From a virus: a stretch of DNA of 44,970 nt. The translations under genes and the position numbers were made by a program. The notes beneath the pieces were generated by a model. It saw nothing but the letters and a program-made list of their open reading frames with translations. It searched no databases and was not told where the DNA came from. The stretch spans positions 1 to 44,970 of IMG/VR virus record IMGVR_UViG_3300036859_000059. One strand, given 5' to 3'. The first letter of the stretch is position 1. Every line of letters begins with the position of its first letter. This document shows positions 7,964 to 14,683 of this stretch, piece by piece.

Positions 7964-9673
7964 TTATTGCGGTGGTGTGCCATATCCCTGAAGGCCCTTC
8001 ATGATGTCCTTAACATTGTTCACGTCGATGTCGCTGACAGTCTTGGCCGCGTCTGCCAGGGGCTGCGCCGTGGCGGCCCGCTGTGCAATCTGCTCGGCCT
8101 GTGCACGTTGTGCGCGGATCTCGGCCACCTTGTCGTCGGTGATGATGAGTGCCGGATTGACTCCGAACATGTCGCTGTAATCATCCACCACCTGATCGAA
8201 GTCCAGTTTGTCCAGCACCTCGGGCTTGAACTGCGCAATGTTGCCGACGGTGCCTAGCAGGCGATCGATACCGGAGGCGGCTACCATGCGCTGAGCCTGG
8301 GCCAGCACGCTGACAAGCTCCACCTTGAGCTCCATGCCCTGCACTTCAGGCGGGGCTGGCGGCAGGATACCCGCGGCACGGCAGTACTCAAATGCCATGT
8401 CGATCTTGGGTGTCAGCAGCTCATTGTCCAAACGTTCGAGCACCGGGCCCAGCATCAGTAGCTTTTCTTCATGGCGCTCTGCAACTTCCGTGGCGGTCAC
8501 ACCTGAACGCGTGTCGTTGGCCAGCATCAGGAACAAATCCGCATAGTATGCGGATCTGATGCGATCACGCACATCGCGGATGTCTTCGCCCAAATGCTGC
8601 AGATTCAGATTCACTTCGTAGGCAGAGCGCACCCCGCCGCCGGGGCCGGTGGCGTCCACGAACATGACGCCGCCCGGCAGCCGGTTGCGCGCCTGGTCCT
8701 TGTACGCGGTGGGCACTTGAATGGGCGGATTCGTCTGGTAGTCAATGGCCTGGCCCTTGCGCAGCTGCTGGTGCTGCAACTGGCGCACGTCGCCCTGGCA
8801 CTCCATGCCGGGGCTGTGGCCATACACGTCGTTGCCTGTCACCACCCAGCGCGGGGCCAGAACGGGGAACGACTTGAAGCCCGACTCGCTCAGGTACTTG
8901 TCGTCATAGCTCTCAGAGCCTGGCTCAACGTAGCAGGACTTGAACGGCATATTCTTCGCATCGCGTTTCGTGTAGTCACGGTCCCGGCGGGGCTCAATCA
9001 GGTGGATCACATCAACCCACGCATCGTATTTGCGGGTCGTGTAGAGGTTGGCCACGGTGCGACTGACGTTCTCGATGCCGAACTGCGCCACCATCTGCTC
9101 AACCGTCATCTGGTACTCGCGCGCCAGGGTGTTGACGTTGCCCTCGTTGTCCGTGGCCAGGGCGTACTCGCCTGTGGTCAGCGGGTAGTGGTGCAGCACG
9201 TTGTTGAAGTTCGGCAGCACGATGCTGGCCCACGTGCCGAAGAGGCCCAGCTCTTCATAGCAGGAGTGGAACGCGCGATACGTATTGCTGGCGCTGAAGA
9301 CGGCTTGCAGGAGCTGCGTGACCTTGTGCAGCCACAGCTTGACGGATTCAAACTCCATCAGGTCCTTGTCAGACAGCGTGAGCCTGAACCACGGCCTGGC
9401 CGGGCTGGTCATGCCCGACATCATCCCGGCGGCCAGCGTGCGGTGGGCAAAAATGGCGGTGTTGTCGAGAATATTCTGATGGCGCTTCATGCCGTTGTTG
9501 CGATCCGTTTTGACGAATCGGCCCAGCCGCGGCTGCTGGTACTGGCTCAGCTCCATCCAGTGCGTATCCCAGCTCGAGCGCTCGGACCACAGCGCTGATT
9601 TACGCGACAGGATCCTGGTGCGCTTCGAAGAGTTCGCGCCCGCCTCGGGCGGGGACATGTCGCTATATGCCAT
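7964..9673 (-). CDS. Portal protein (T7 gp8-like head-tail connector)
   Basis: The 569-residue protein belongs to the head-tail connector family of T7-like phages. Near the N-terminus are ARFV-type segments such as PRLGRFVKTDRN and the TLAAGMMSGMTSPARPWFRL signature; the middle has the wing/stem segment VMFVDATGPGGGVRSAYEVN, and the C-terminal third is helical with alanine-rich stretches. Twelve copies form the DNA channel at one capsid vertex and bind the terminase. T7 gp8 has 536 residues, so the length fits. The ribosome site is poor; translation probably continues from the short gene just upstream. Confidence 0.93.
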   Translation of the reverse strand: MAYSDMSPPEAGANSSKRTRILSRKSALWSERSSWDTHWMELSQYQQPRLGRFVKTDRNNGMKRHQNILDNTAIFAHRTLAAGMMSGMTSPARPWFRLTLSDKDLMEFESVKLWLHKVTQLLQAVFSASNTYRAFHSCYEELGLFGTWASIVLPNFNNVLHHYPLTTGEYALATDNEGNVNTLAREYQMTVEQMVAQFGIENVSRTVANLYTTRKYDAWVDVIHLIEPRRDRDYTKRDAKNMPFKSCYVEPGSESYDDKYLSESGFKSFPVLAPRWVVTGNDVYGHSPGMECQGDVRQLQHQQLRKGQAIDYQTNPPIQVPTAYKDQARNRLPGGVMFVDATGPGGGVRSAYEVNLNLQHLGEDIRDVRDRIRSAYYADLFLMLANDTRSGVTATEVAERHEEKLLMLGPVLERLDNELLTPKIDMAFEYCRAAGILPPAPPEVQGMELKVELVSVLAQAQRMVAASGIDRLLGTVGNIAQFKPEVLDKLDFDQVVDDYSDMFGVNPALIITDDKVAEIRAQRAQAEQIAQRAATAQPLADAAKTVSDIDVNNVKDIMKGLQGYGTPPQ

Positions 9674-9674
9674 G

Positions 9675-9881
9675 CTACTGGCCCAGCAGTGTCTTGCCGC
9701 CCAGATTCAGCGAACTGTTGGCTACGCCGCCCGGGCCGGTCAGCAGCGTGCCGCCTGACATCTGTGCAGTCGGTGCCCCGACATCGCCAGCCCGGCGCGT
9801 CGGTGCGGGCGTGGTGGCAGCTTGAGGCGGGGGAGGTGGGGCGGGAGGCGTAGGCATGGACGGGGATTTACCAATGCACAT
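9675..9881 (-). CDS. Small proline-rich protein upstream of portal
   Basis: The 68-residue protein begins MCIGKSPSMPTPPAPPPPPQ and is rich in Pro, Ala and Gly throughout, with no hydrophobic core. Proteins with a Cys near the start and a run of prolines occur between terminase and portal genes in many podoviruses; no function is established. AGGAG seven bases before the ATG supports expression. It ends one base before the portal start codon, so it may couple portal translation. The Cys2 residue could be lipid-modified or form a disulfide, but no signal peptide is present. Confidence 0.68.
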   Translation of the reverse strand: MCIGKSPSMPTPPAPPPPPQAATTPAPTRRAGDVGAPTAQMSGGTLLTGPGGVANSSLNLGGKTLLGQ

Positions 9882-9953
9882 ATGGTGCTCCTGGACGAAT
9901 GTGGAAAATAATGCAGACTCTAAGCCCCTAGCTAGGGGATAAGTGCACGGGGC
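9882..9953. promoter_or_regulatory. Intergenic hairpin and GTGCAC box after terminase
   Basis: The 72 bases between the terminase and the small proline-rich gene contain a perfect 14-base palindrome, CCCCTAGCTAGGGG (9925-9938), and a GTGCACTTAT box on the minus strand next to it. AGCCCC and GGGGCT can also pair around the box on the minus strand, giving a hairpin with a weak T run. It could be a partial terminator, an RNA processing site or an operator. Confidence 0.45.
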
Positions 9954-11564
9954 TCAGGCATACGGGTTGTAGCTCAAGACCTCGGCTTGCTGCTGCGCCA
10001 TGTTCAGGTCATGCACCTTGGGCGTATCGATGGCGGCCAGGATCACTGCCGTGGCGCGGTCAGGGCTGCGCCCCACGCGGTCCACGATGTCCTCACGGCT
10101 CTCCACCTTGATGGTCATGCCGGAGATCTGCCACTTGGGCGCGCACAGCTCAGCCAGCAGATCCGGATCCGGCGGGAGGCAGCAGCCTGTGTCGTACTGC
10201 GGATCCAGCAATTCGCGCATTTTCCACCACAGTTCACTGCGCTGGTTGAAGAAAGTCAGCTTGCCCGACTTGTCGGTGCCCAGTGCTTTCTCGCTCACGT
10301 TGATACCGTACACCGGCTGGTTCGTGCCCTTGAGGATGTCATAAGGGCTGGCACCTACGCCGATGACGTCAAGGTGAATCGGCGATTTGTCGCGGGACTC
10401 GGCGATCACCAGCCCGGCGGTGGTCTGGCCATCTGGTGTGGCCTTGCCCGCGTGCACCTTGAGTTTGTCGAACCACCAGATAGTCTCGGGCGTCTTGTGC
10501 CGAGTGCTGATCGTGGTGTTGTCCTTGCCGCCCCGGGCCACGTCCACGCCCATGCTGAGCATCTCGCCCCGCGGGCTGCGAGCCTTCCACCGCTCTTGCG
10601 CTGCCTCCACCCACGCGGTGGGGATGACCTGGAAGGCGTCGTCCTGCATGCCTGCCTGGAAGTCGCCATAGAGCATCTGGCTGCGCAGCGGCTCGGGCAT
10701 GGCCTGCAGCTGGCGTAGATACCCGGAGTTGGCCAGGTACGGATTGTCGCTGATCCGTGAGGGTATGAACGTGCGGGACTGCGGTGTGATGATGTCCTCG
10801 GGCCGGTAGTCAGCCGGGTCGTAGTCATAGACCAGCTCGCCATCCACCACAACGCACGGGTCAAGGCGGTCAACCCAGACGTCAGTGCTGGTGCCGTTCT
10901 CCGTGGCTGGAGGCAGCACAACCACATGGCGCAGAGCCCCGGGCATGGTGGGGTATAGGTGGTGCTTGCGGTCCAGCCAGGGGGCAAAGAACTTGATGAC
11001 CCACCGGCCATCTGTATTCGTGGGCGGATTGAACGTGAGCAACGCCTGGCTGTGCACGCCCGGCTTGGTGGACCGGACCCAGCCCAGCAGGAAGCGCACC
11101 TGGGCTTCAAGCATGTTGGTGGCTTCGTCGAACACCAGCAAGTCGTGATCACGCCCCTGATATTTCGTCTCATCCCCAAGGTGGGGGGCTGAGCCCAGCT
11201 CGATGGTGGTGCCGCGCGGTCCGGCATCACGCCAGATCTTTTCCTGACCGTTATACCCATCGCGCGTGCCAAGTAGCGATTCGACGCGCTTGATGATGCC
11301 CTGCAGCTGTGGCGATTCGCGGCGCATCACCATCACTTCGTGGTGCTTCTGCGTGGCCAGGCCGATAGCCAGATCGGTCTTACCGCCCCCGGCAGCCCCA
11401 CCGAAACCAATCACGTCAGCCTTGGACTCATAGGCCATGGTCTGGGGCCCGGGTAGTGGGCGCCAGATTACTTCTTTGATGTCCAGTTCCACCAGCTTGT
11501 AGAGCTCTTCGCGCTCTTCAGATGTCAGGTAGCGCTCTAGCGCAGTAATGTCTGAAGGTGTCAT
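9954..11564 (-). CDS. terL: Terminase large subunit (packaging ATPase and nuclease)
   Basis: The 536-residue protein has the complete motor: Walker A GGAAGGGKTD (residues 55-64), Walker B LLVFDEA (142-148, Asp146 and catalytic Glu147), coupling motif LLTFNPP (175-181), and an RNase H-like nuclease whose first acidic residue is Asp341 in SMGVDVARGG. It pumps DNA into the procapsid and cuts concatemers. The ATG overlaps the stop of the fibre-like gene by four bases. Its neighbours are the small subunit 1.4 kb upstream and the portal downstream. Terminase type (cos, pac or terminal repeat) cannot be told from the sequence alone. Confidence 0.95.
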   Translation of the reverse strand: MTPSDITALERYLTSEEREELYKLVELDIKEVIWRPLPGPQTMAYESKADVIGFGGAAGGGKTDLAIGLATQKHHEVMVMRRESPQLQGIIKRVESLLGTRDGYNGQEKIWRDAGPRGTTIELGSAPHLGDETKYQGRDHDLLVFDEATNMLEAQVRFLLGWVRSTKPGVHSQALLTFNPPTNTDGRWVIKFFAPWLDRKHHLYPTMPGALRHVVVLPPATENGTSTDVWVDRLDPCVVVDGELVYDYDPADYRPEDIITPQSRTFIPSRISDNPYLANSGYLRQLQAMPEPLRSQMLYGDFQAGMQDDAFQVIPTAWVEAAQERWKARSPRGEMLSMGVDVARGGKDNTTISTRHKTPETIWWFDKLKVHAGKATPDGQTTAGLVIAESRDKSPIHLDVIGVGASPYDILKGTNQPVYGINVSEKALGTDKSGKLTFFNQRSELWWKMRELLDPQYDTGCCLPPDPDLLAELCAPKWQISGMTIKVESREDIVDRVGRSPDRATAVILAAIDTPKVHDLNMAQQQAEVLSYNPYA

Positions 11565-12064
11565 GCTGCTCTGAAGGTTATGCCATCAAGCGAAAAGTAC
11601 GCATTGCTGCCAGAGACATGCAGCACACTGCCGGACGAATCGACACGGGCTTCGCCGAACGCGCCGTTCGCGATTACCGCGAAAAGCTCTGTTCCAACAG
11701 GCCTACTACCGGCCGGTAGCGTGAAGATGGTCGTTCCAGCTCCACCATTCTTTACCAGACCGCGCAAATGCACGATGCCCAGAGTGTCCTTGAAATGCCC
11801 TGGCACGTTGAAGGGTGCGCCGTAGTGCACCCAGCTGTTTAACAGCGTCGGTGTGGTGAAGGCTGGCTGTGCTGCATTGGCCTTTGTATCGAGTGCAGTC
11901 TGCTGCGCCGTGCTCACAGGCTTGTTGGCATCGCTCGTGTTGTCTACGTTACCCAAGCCGATGTCGGCTTTCGTGAGGGCGTCGAGTGCGGCCTGCTGCG
12001 CGCTCAGCTCTCGTAGAGCCTGATTGGCGTATTCGCGAGTACGGCGTTCGTGATCTGTAGTCAT
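11561..12064 (-). CDS. Small fibre-like protein sharing a tail-fibre C-terminal domain
   Basis: The 167-residue protein has an N-terminal helical segment (about 1-35), then GLGNVDNTSDANKPVSTAQ, a repeat-like motif common in phage tail fibres, and a beta-rich C-terminal domain from TLLNSWVHYG onward. That domain is related to the C-terminus of the main tail fibre (31745-33922): both have LLNSWV, a central VKNG and a LP.G.RP motif in the same order. I chose the ATG at 12062-12064 because it forms an ATGA overlap with the upstream stop; an earlier start would run into that gene without a ribosome site. It may be a head or tail appendage; function is inferred from the shared domain. Confidence 0.72.
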   Translation of the reverse strand: MTTDHERRTREYANQALRELSAQQAALDALTKADIGLGNVDNTSDANKPVSTAQQTALDTKANAAQPAFTTPTLLNSWVHYGAPFNVPGHFKDTLGIVHLRGLVKNGGAGTTIFTLPAGSRPVGTELFAVIANGAFGEARVDSSGSVLHVSGSNAYFSLDGITFRAA

Positions 12065-12618
12065 GGCAGTGGATCCGGCCGTTCTTCCCAACGTGCCTTG
12101 AACACGCCGAGGAAGCCGGTGAGTGTGAGTCGGAAGTAATAAGTATTGGCTGCCACGCCACGCTCAGCGCCAGTAGACGCTCCAACGGATGACGCGAAAG
12201 TACTGGTGGTTGAGGTCTTCACGCGCAGAGGATCCAGCAATAGCCCACCACTGAGCGTGCCGCCAGCGGTCAGCTGCACCACATGCACATAGTACGGCGT
12301 TGGCCTGCTGGCCATATTGTTCGTGCTGAAGATCGGCAGCGTCTCGCTGAAGGTGCCGCCCTCTGTACCGCCGACGAGCGTTTCAATGCGGGCAGATCCT
12401 TCCTCAGCCGTAATGCCGAGCTCGAACAAGATGATGTCGATGGGCACCACCGCCTTGATCACAAAGGTAGCGGTTGTGGCCGTCTCCCATTCGCGGAACG
12501 TGCGGGCTTCACGCCCGTCAAAGAAACCAGTTTGCGCCACGTCTACACGCAATCGGCGCGTGCGTTTACCCCGTGGCCTGGTGAATAGTTCTGGCGGTAA
12601 GCCATCTTCGTAGGGCAT
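12061..12618 (-). CDS. Unknown beta-rich protein in the terminase cluster
   Basis: The 185-residue protein is not recognised. It starts MPYEDGLPPELFTRPRGKR and has repeating hydrophobic/polar strands and Thr/Gly-rich turns typical of a beta-sandwich or fibre attachment module. The ribosome site GAGG lies seven bases before the ATG. It is coupled to the small fibre-like gene by an ATGA overlap and preceded at nine bases by another small beta-rich gene, so the three probably act together. A structural role such as appendage or head decoration is inference from position. Confidence 0.72.
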   Translation of the reverse strand: MPYEDGLPPELFTRPRGKRTRRLRVDVAQTGFFDGREARTFREWETATTATFVIKAVVPIDIILFELGITAEEGSARIETLVGGTEGGTFSETLPIFSTNNMASRPTPYYVHVVQLTAGGTLSGGLLLDPLRVKTSTTSTFASSVGASTGAERGVAANTYYFRLTLTGFLGVFKARWEERPDPLP

Positions 12619-12627
12619 GGGGCTACC

Positions 12628-12930
12628 TCATGTTATTGGGGTGATGAAAGCAGACCCTGAGCCACTATCGCTGATGAATGCCAGCTTGCTATTCCTGGGG
12701 AAGCGCACGCGGTAGTGGATCCCCACGGATAAGTACGGATCTGTGCCGTCAGCCAGGGCCACGGGGTCGGCGCCAGCGCGCACGAAGCCCGGAGTCGTCG
12801 TAAAGATCAAGGCGCTCTTCGCGTCGATCTTTGCGCTCTGCGCACTCACCGAAGTGAAATCCACCTTTTGCGCAAAGCCCCCACCATTGCCGGGATGTAG
12901 AGAGAATTCATTGATGAAGAGTTCTGACAT
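12628..12930 (-). CDS. Small beta-rich structural-module protein
   Basis: The 100-residue product begins MSELFINEFSLHPGNGGG and ends SDSGSGSAFITPIT. It is rich in short strands and Gly/Ser turns, contains no cysteine and has no transmembrane segment. No family is recognised. GGAG lies eight bases before the ATG at 12928-12930, which supports this start over longer frames that run into the terminase small subunit gene. It sits between terminase small subunit and another beta-rich gene; a minor virion component is plausible. Confidence 0.75.
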   Translation of the reverse strand: MSELFINEFSLHPGNGGGFAQKVDFTSVSAQSAKIDAKSALIFTTTPGFVRAGADPVALADGTDPYLSVGIHYRVRFPRNSKLAFISDSGSGSAFITPIT

Positions 12931-12940
12931 GGTTGCGCTC

Positions 12941-13483
12941 CTACGCCAAATCGCTGAAGTCTTCAGCGTCCTTCTTACGGGCCTGGGCCAAGGCCATGAG
13001 CTGGGCGACCCGGGCAGCCCGCACTGAGCTGTCCGCCATCTTGATGTCGCCACCGTCAGCGCCGGTGAGCTCTGTGCGGTCAGCAAAGACCTTCTTGCGC
13101 CGTCCTTTGAGCACCAAGGCCAGCAGAGCGTCGCTGTGCTTCTTGATGGCCACAGGGATGCGATTGCCCTCGGGGTCAAGCTTGAAGCGGTGCTGGGTGG
13201 TCAGATCTTCGGCCACATAGATTTCTGTCTCGTAGCTGATCTGGCCCCGATATGTCAGGGGCTCGCTGTAGCCGTGCACGCCGCGGCGCCAGGCTTCAGC
13301 CTCGGCCATATCCACAGCCTCTTCCATGGCCTCGAGCATGGCGGCTTCAAAGTCGGCGTCGTTCTGCTTGCGGGCCGAGACGGTGCTGTAGGAGATTTGG
13401 GCCTGGCGCGCGGCCTCGGCCACGATGCCGGTCTTGCGCAGCGCGTTCAGGAATGGAGTGATCCAGGTGAGGGGAGGGGCCAT
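12941..13483 (-). CDS. terS: Terminase small subunit
   Basis: The 180-residue protein (from the ATG at 13483) opens with a helix-turn-helix: LRKTGIVAEAARQAQISYSTVSARKQND, the DNA-binding domain of small terminases (written here as a region around residues 11-38). A helical middle (AMLEAMEEAVDMAEAEAWRR) likely forms the oligomer, and the lysine-rich C-terminus may contact the large subunit. It would recognise the packaging site. No strong ribosome site is seen; a GTG at 13513 in the same frame would add ten residues and is the alternative start. It is the first gene of the late structural cluster, separated from the HNH gene by about 40 bases. Confidence 0.85.
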   Translation of the reverse strand: MAPPLTWITPFLNALRKTGIVAEAARQAQISYSTVSARKQNDADFEAAMLEAMEEAVDMAEAEAWRRGVHGYSEPLTYRGQISYETEIYVAEDLTTQHRFKLDPEGNRIPVAIKKHSDALLALVLKGRRKKVFADRTELTGADGGDIKMADSSVRAARVAQLMALAQARKKDAEDFSDLA

Positions 13484-13523
13484 AGTGCGTGCACTGTAGC
13501 CCCGTGGTGCCACATTAAGTGCA
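13484..13523 (-). promoter_or_regulatory. GTGCACTTAATG box ahead of the terminase small subunit gene
   Basis: Between the HNH stop and the terminase start the minus strand reads GTAGTGCACTTAATGTGGC; a second AGTGCAC follows 17 bases on. The 12-base GTGCACTTAATG is repeated exactly in the gap before the Bbp19-like gene (7570-7581). Its role is unknown; a late regulatory site is one possibility. If the GTG at 13513 is the true start, part of this box lies in the gene. Confidence 0.35.
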
Positions 13524-13976
13524 CTACGCGATCGTTTTGGCGTTGACGTAAGCGCGATGGGCTTCTAGCCTGGTGTCAAAGATGCCAAGATACTTTTGTT
13601 TGCCGCCTATGCATATCCGCGCCACAAAGCGCTTGCCCTCTGGCCTGACGCCCCCCAGCCCTGATTTTGTTTCCCGGTGCACAGACGCGATGACCGCCCC
13701 ATTTACCGAGTCGGAGGCATCGATAAGATTGGTCCACCTGTTGTCGGTTCCGCACAGGTTTTTATGGCGCACTATGCCTGTAGGCCAGTCGCCCGTTACA
13801 TAGAGCCAGGCGAGGCGGTGGGCAAGGTATTGCTTACCGTCAACGCGCAAAACGTAGCAATCGGAACTCTTGGCCCCCGCCAGTGCGCCGCGTTTGCGGT
13901 TTTCAAACGTGCCTGCCTCGGGGTTGTAGTAGTACAGCTCGCGCAGCCGCTCAGCGGTTAGAATCTTGTTAGCCAT
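13524..13976 (-). CDS. HNH endonuclease with AP2 DNA-binding domain, altered active site
   Basis: The 150-residue protein has the phage HNH plan: HRLAWLYVTGDWPTG before the active site, then the HNH core, then an AP2 domain (about 105-147, GGVRPEGKRFVARICIGGKQ and LGIFDTRLEAHRAY). In the usual core the histidine follows an aspartate (DHxN); here residues 70-73 read RHKN, so a likely metal ligand is replaced by Arg while His71, Asn73 and Asn79-Arg80 remain. Activity may be lost or changed. AGGAGG four bases before the ATG is a very strong ribosome site, so it is expressed. It lies directly upstream of the terminase small subunit, a common site for such mobile genes. Confidence 0.85.
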   Translation of the reverse strand: MANKILTAERLRELYYYNPEAGTFENRKRGALAGAKSSDCYVLRVDGKQYLAHRLAWLYVTGDWPTGIVRHKNLCGTDNRWTNLIDASDSVNGAVIASVHRETKSGLGGVRPEGKRFVARICIGGKQKYLGIFDTRLEAHRAYVNAKTIA

Positions 13977-14004
13977 ATGGCCTCCTGTTTAGGTCTGTTG
14001 GTAA

Positions 14005-14038
14005 GAAGCCCTGCAATGTTCCCGCACTGCAGGGCTTC
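14005..14038 (-). terminator. Hairpin terminator between HTH and HNH genes
   Basis: GAAGCCCTGCA (14005-14015) and TGCAGGGCTTC (14028-14038) form a perfect 11-bp stem with a 12-base loop. On the minus strand it is followed by TTACC, a weak T run; the GGGCTTCTT ending is common in real terminators. It would end the transcript of the HTH gene and isolate the HNH gene. Confidence 0.65.
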
Positions 14039-14074
14039 GTCATTTGAGCACAAAGTTTTGGCTTAGGCGCACGG

Positions 14075-14332
14075 TCACTTGTCGGGGACCGAGATGACCT
14101 TCCACCGCGCTGGCCACTGTCCTCTGCGAATTCCCTTGACAATACTGTAAACATGTGATTTAGAAACGGTCACACGTCCGTCGTCGAATTTCTTGGCTAT
14201 GTCCCCGTAGCTCAGCCCCTGCTCACGCAGGTACAAAATCAACTCGATGTCCTGGTCCGTCAGCTTAGCCAGCTGGTGCTCCTGGCCGATGCGCTTGCCC
14301 GCACTATTCACTGGTACGCGTTTCTTAATCAT
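14075..14332 (-). CDS. Small helix-turn-helix DNA-binding protein
   Basis: The 85-residue basic protein has a clear HTH: LTDQDIELILYLREQGLSYG (residues 24-43) leads into DIAKKFDDGRVTVSKSHVYSIV, the turn and recognition helix, followed by basic KGIRRGQWPARWK. This resolvase-like HTH often forms the C-terminal part of HNH enzymes or works alone as a regulator. It lies between the candidate origin and the HNH gene, so it may bind the origin, control late genes, or be a leftover of a mobile endonuclease. The start ATG has no strong ribosome site (TTAGACC upstream). Confidence 0.75.
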   Translation of the reverse strand: MIKKRVPVNSAGKRIGQEHQLAKLTDQDIELILYLREQGLSYGDIAKKFDDGRVTVSKSHVYSIVKGIRRGQWPARWKVISVPDK

Positions 14333-14683
14333 GGTCTAACTCCAATCTGCAGAAAACTGCGTGCTCGAAATGGGGCCGCGTGAATCTGCTTGAATATGCG
14401 GATCCGCAGGAAAATGCGCGTTTGTTGGGCCATTTGTCCGGTGGGGTGGGGGTTTGACCCCTTTTTGTTCCTACCGTCCTACCTGTTCCTACGTAATTCC
14501 CGGAAAGTCCCTGGCTCTTCCTCCTATTCCCTATTACTGTATATCCATCCAGTTCTTCTATATTCCTATTACCTTTATATAAGAATAGGTAGGAACAGGT
14601 AGGAACAGGGAACAAAGCCTTTAAAATCAAGCACTTATTTTGCCCCCAACCTCTGAGCAAGGTGGGACGAGGTAGGTACAGAC
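14333..14683. other. Candidate replication origin with iteron-like repeats
   Basis: This 351-base gap has no convincing gene. GTTCCTACC-type units occur at 14467, 14476 and 14485 (plus strand). The complement GGTAGGAAC occurs at 14588 and 14598, with degenerate copies at 14608, 14661 (GGTGGGAC) and 14671 (GGTAGGTAC); most are spaced 9-10 bases. The two arms are inverted (CTACCTGTTCCTAC against GTAGGAACAGGTAG) around a roughly 95-base AT- and pyrimidine-rich stretch. It lies right behind the prim-pol/helicase gene. Iterons flanking an AT-rich segment next to an initiator-type primase suggest an origin; this is inference. An open frame on the minus strand (14325-14708) looks like chance. Confidence 0.6.

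Noticed and set aside
8594-9598. Long plus-strand frame opposite the portal gene
   Set aside because: It is a shadow of the portal gene, with low-complexity Val/Ala/Arg/His content and no motif.
10406-11272. 288-codon minus-strand frame within the terminase gene
   Set aside because: It is an alternate frame of the terminase large subunit with a Ser/Arg/Pro/Trp-rich translation and no start signal.
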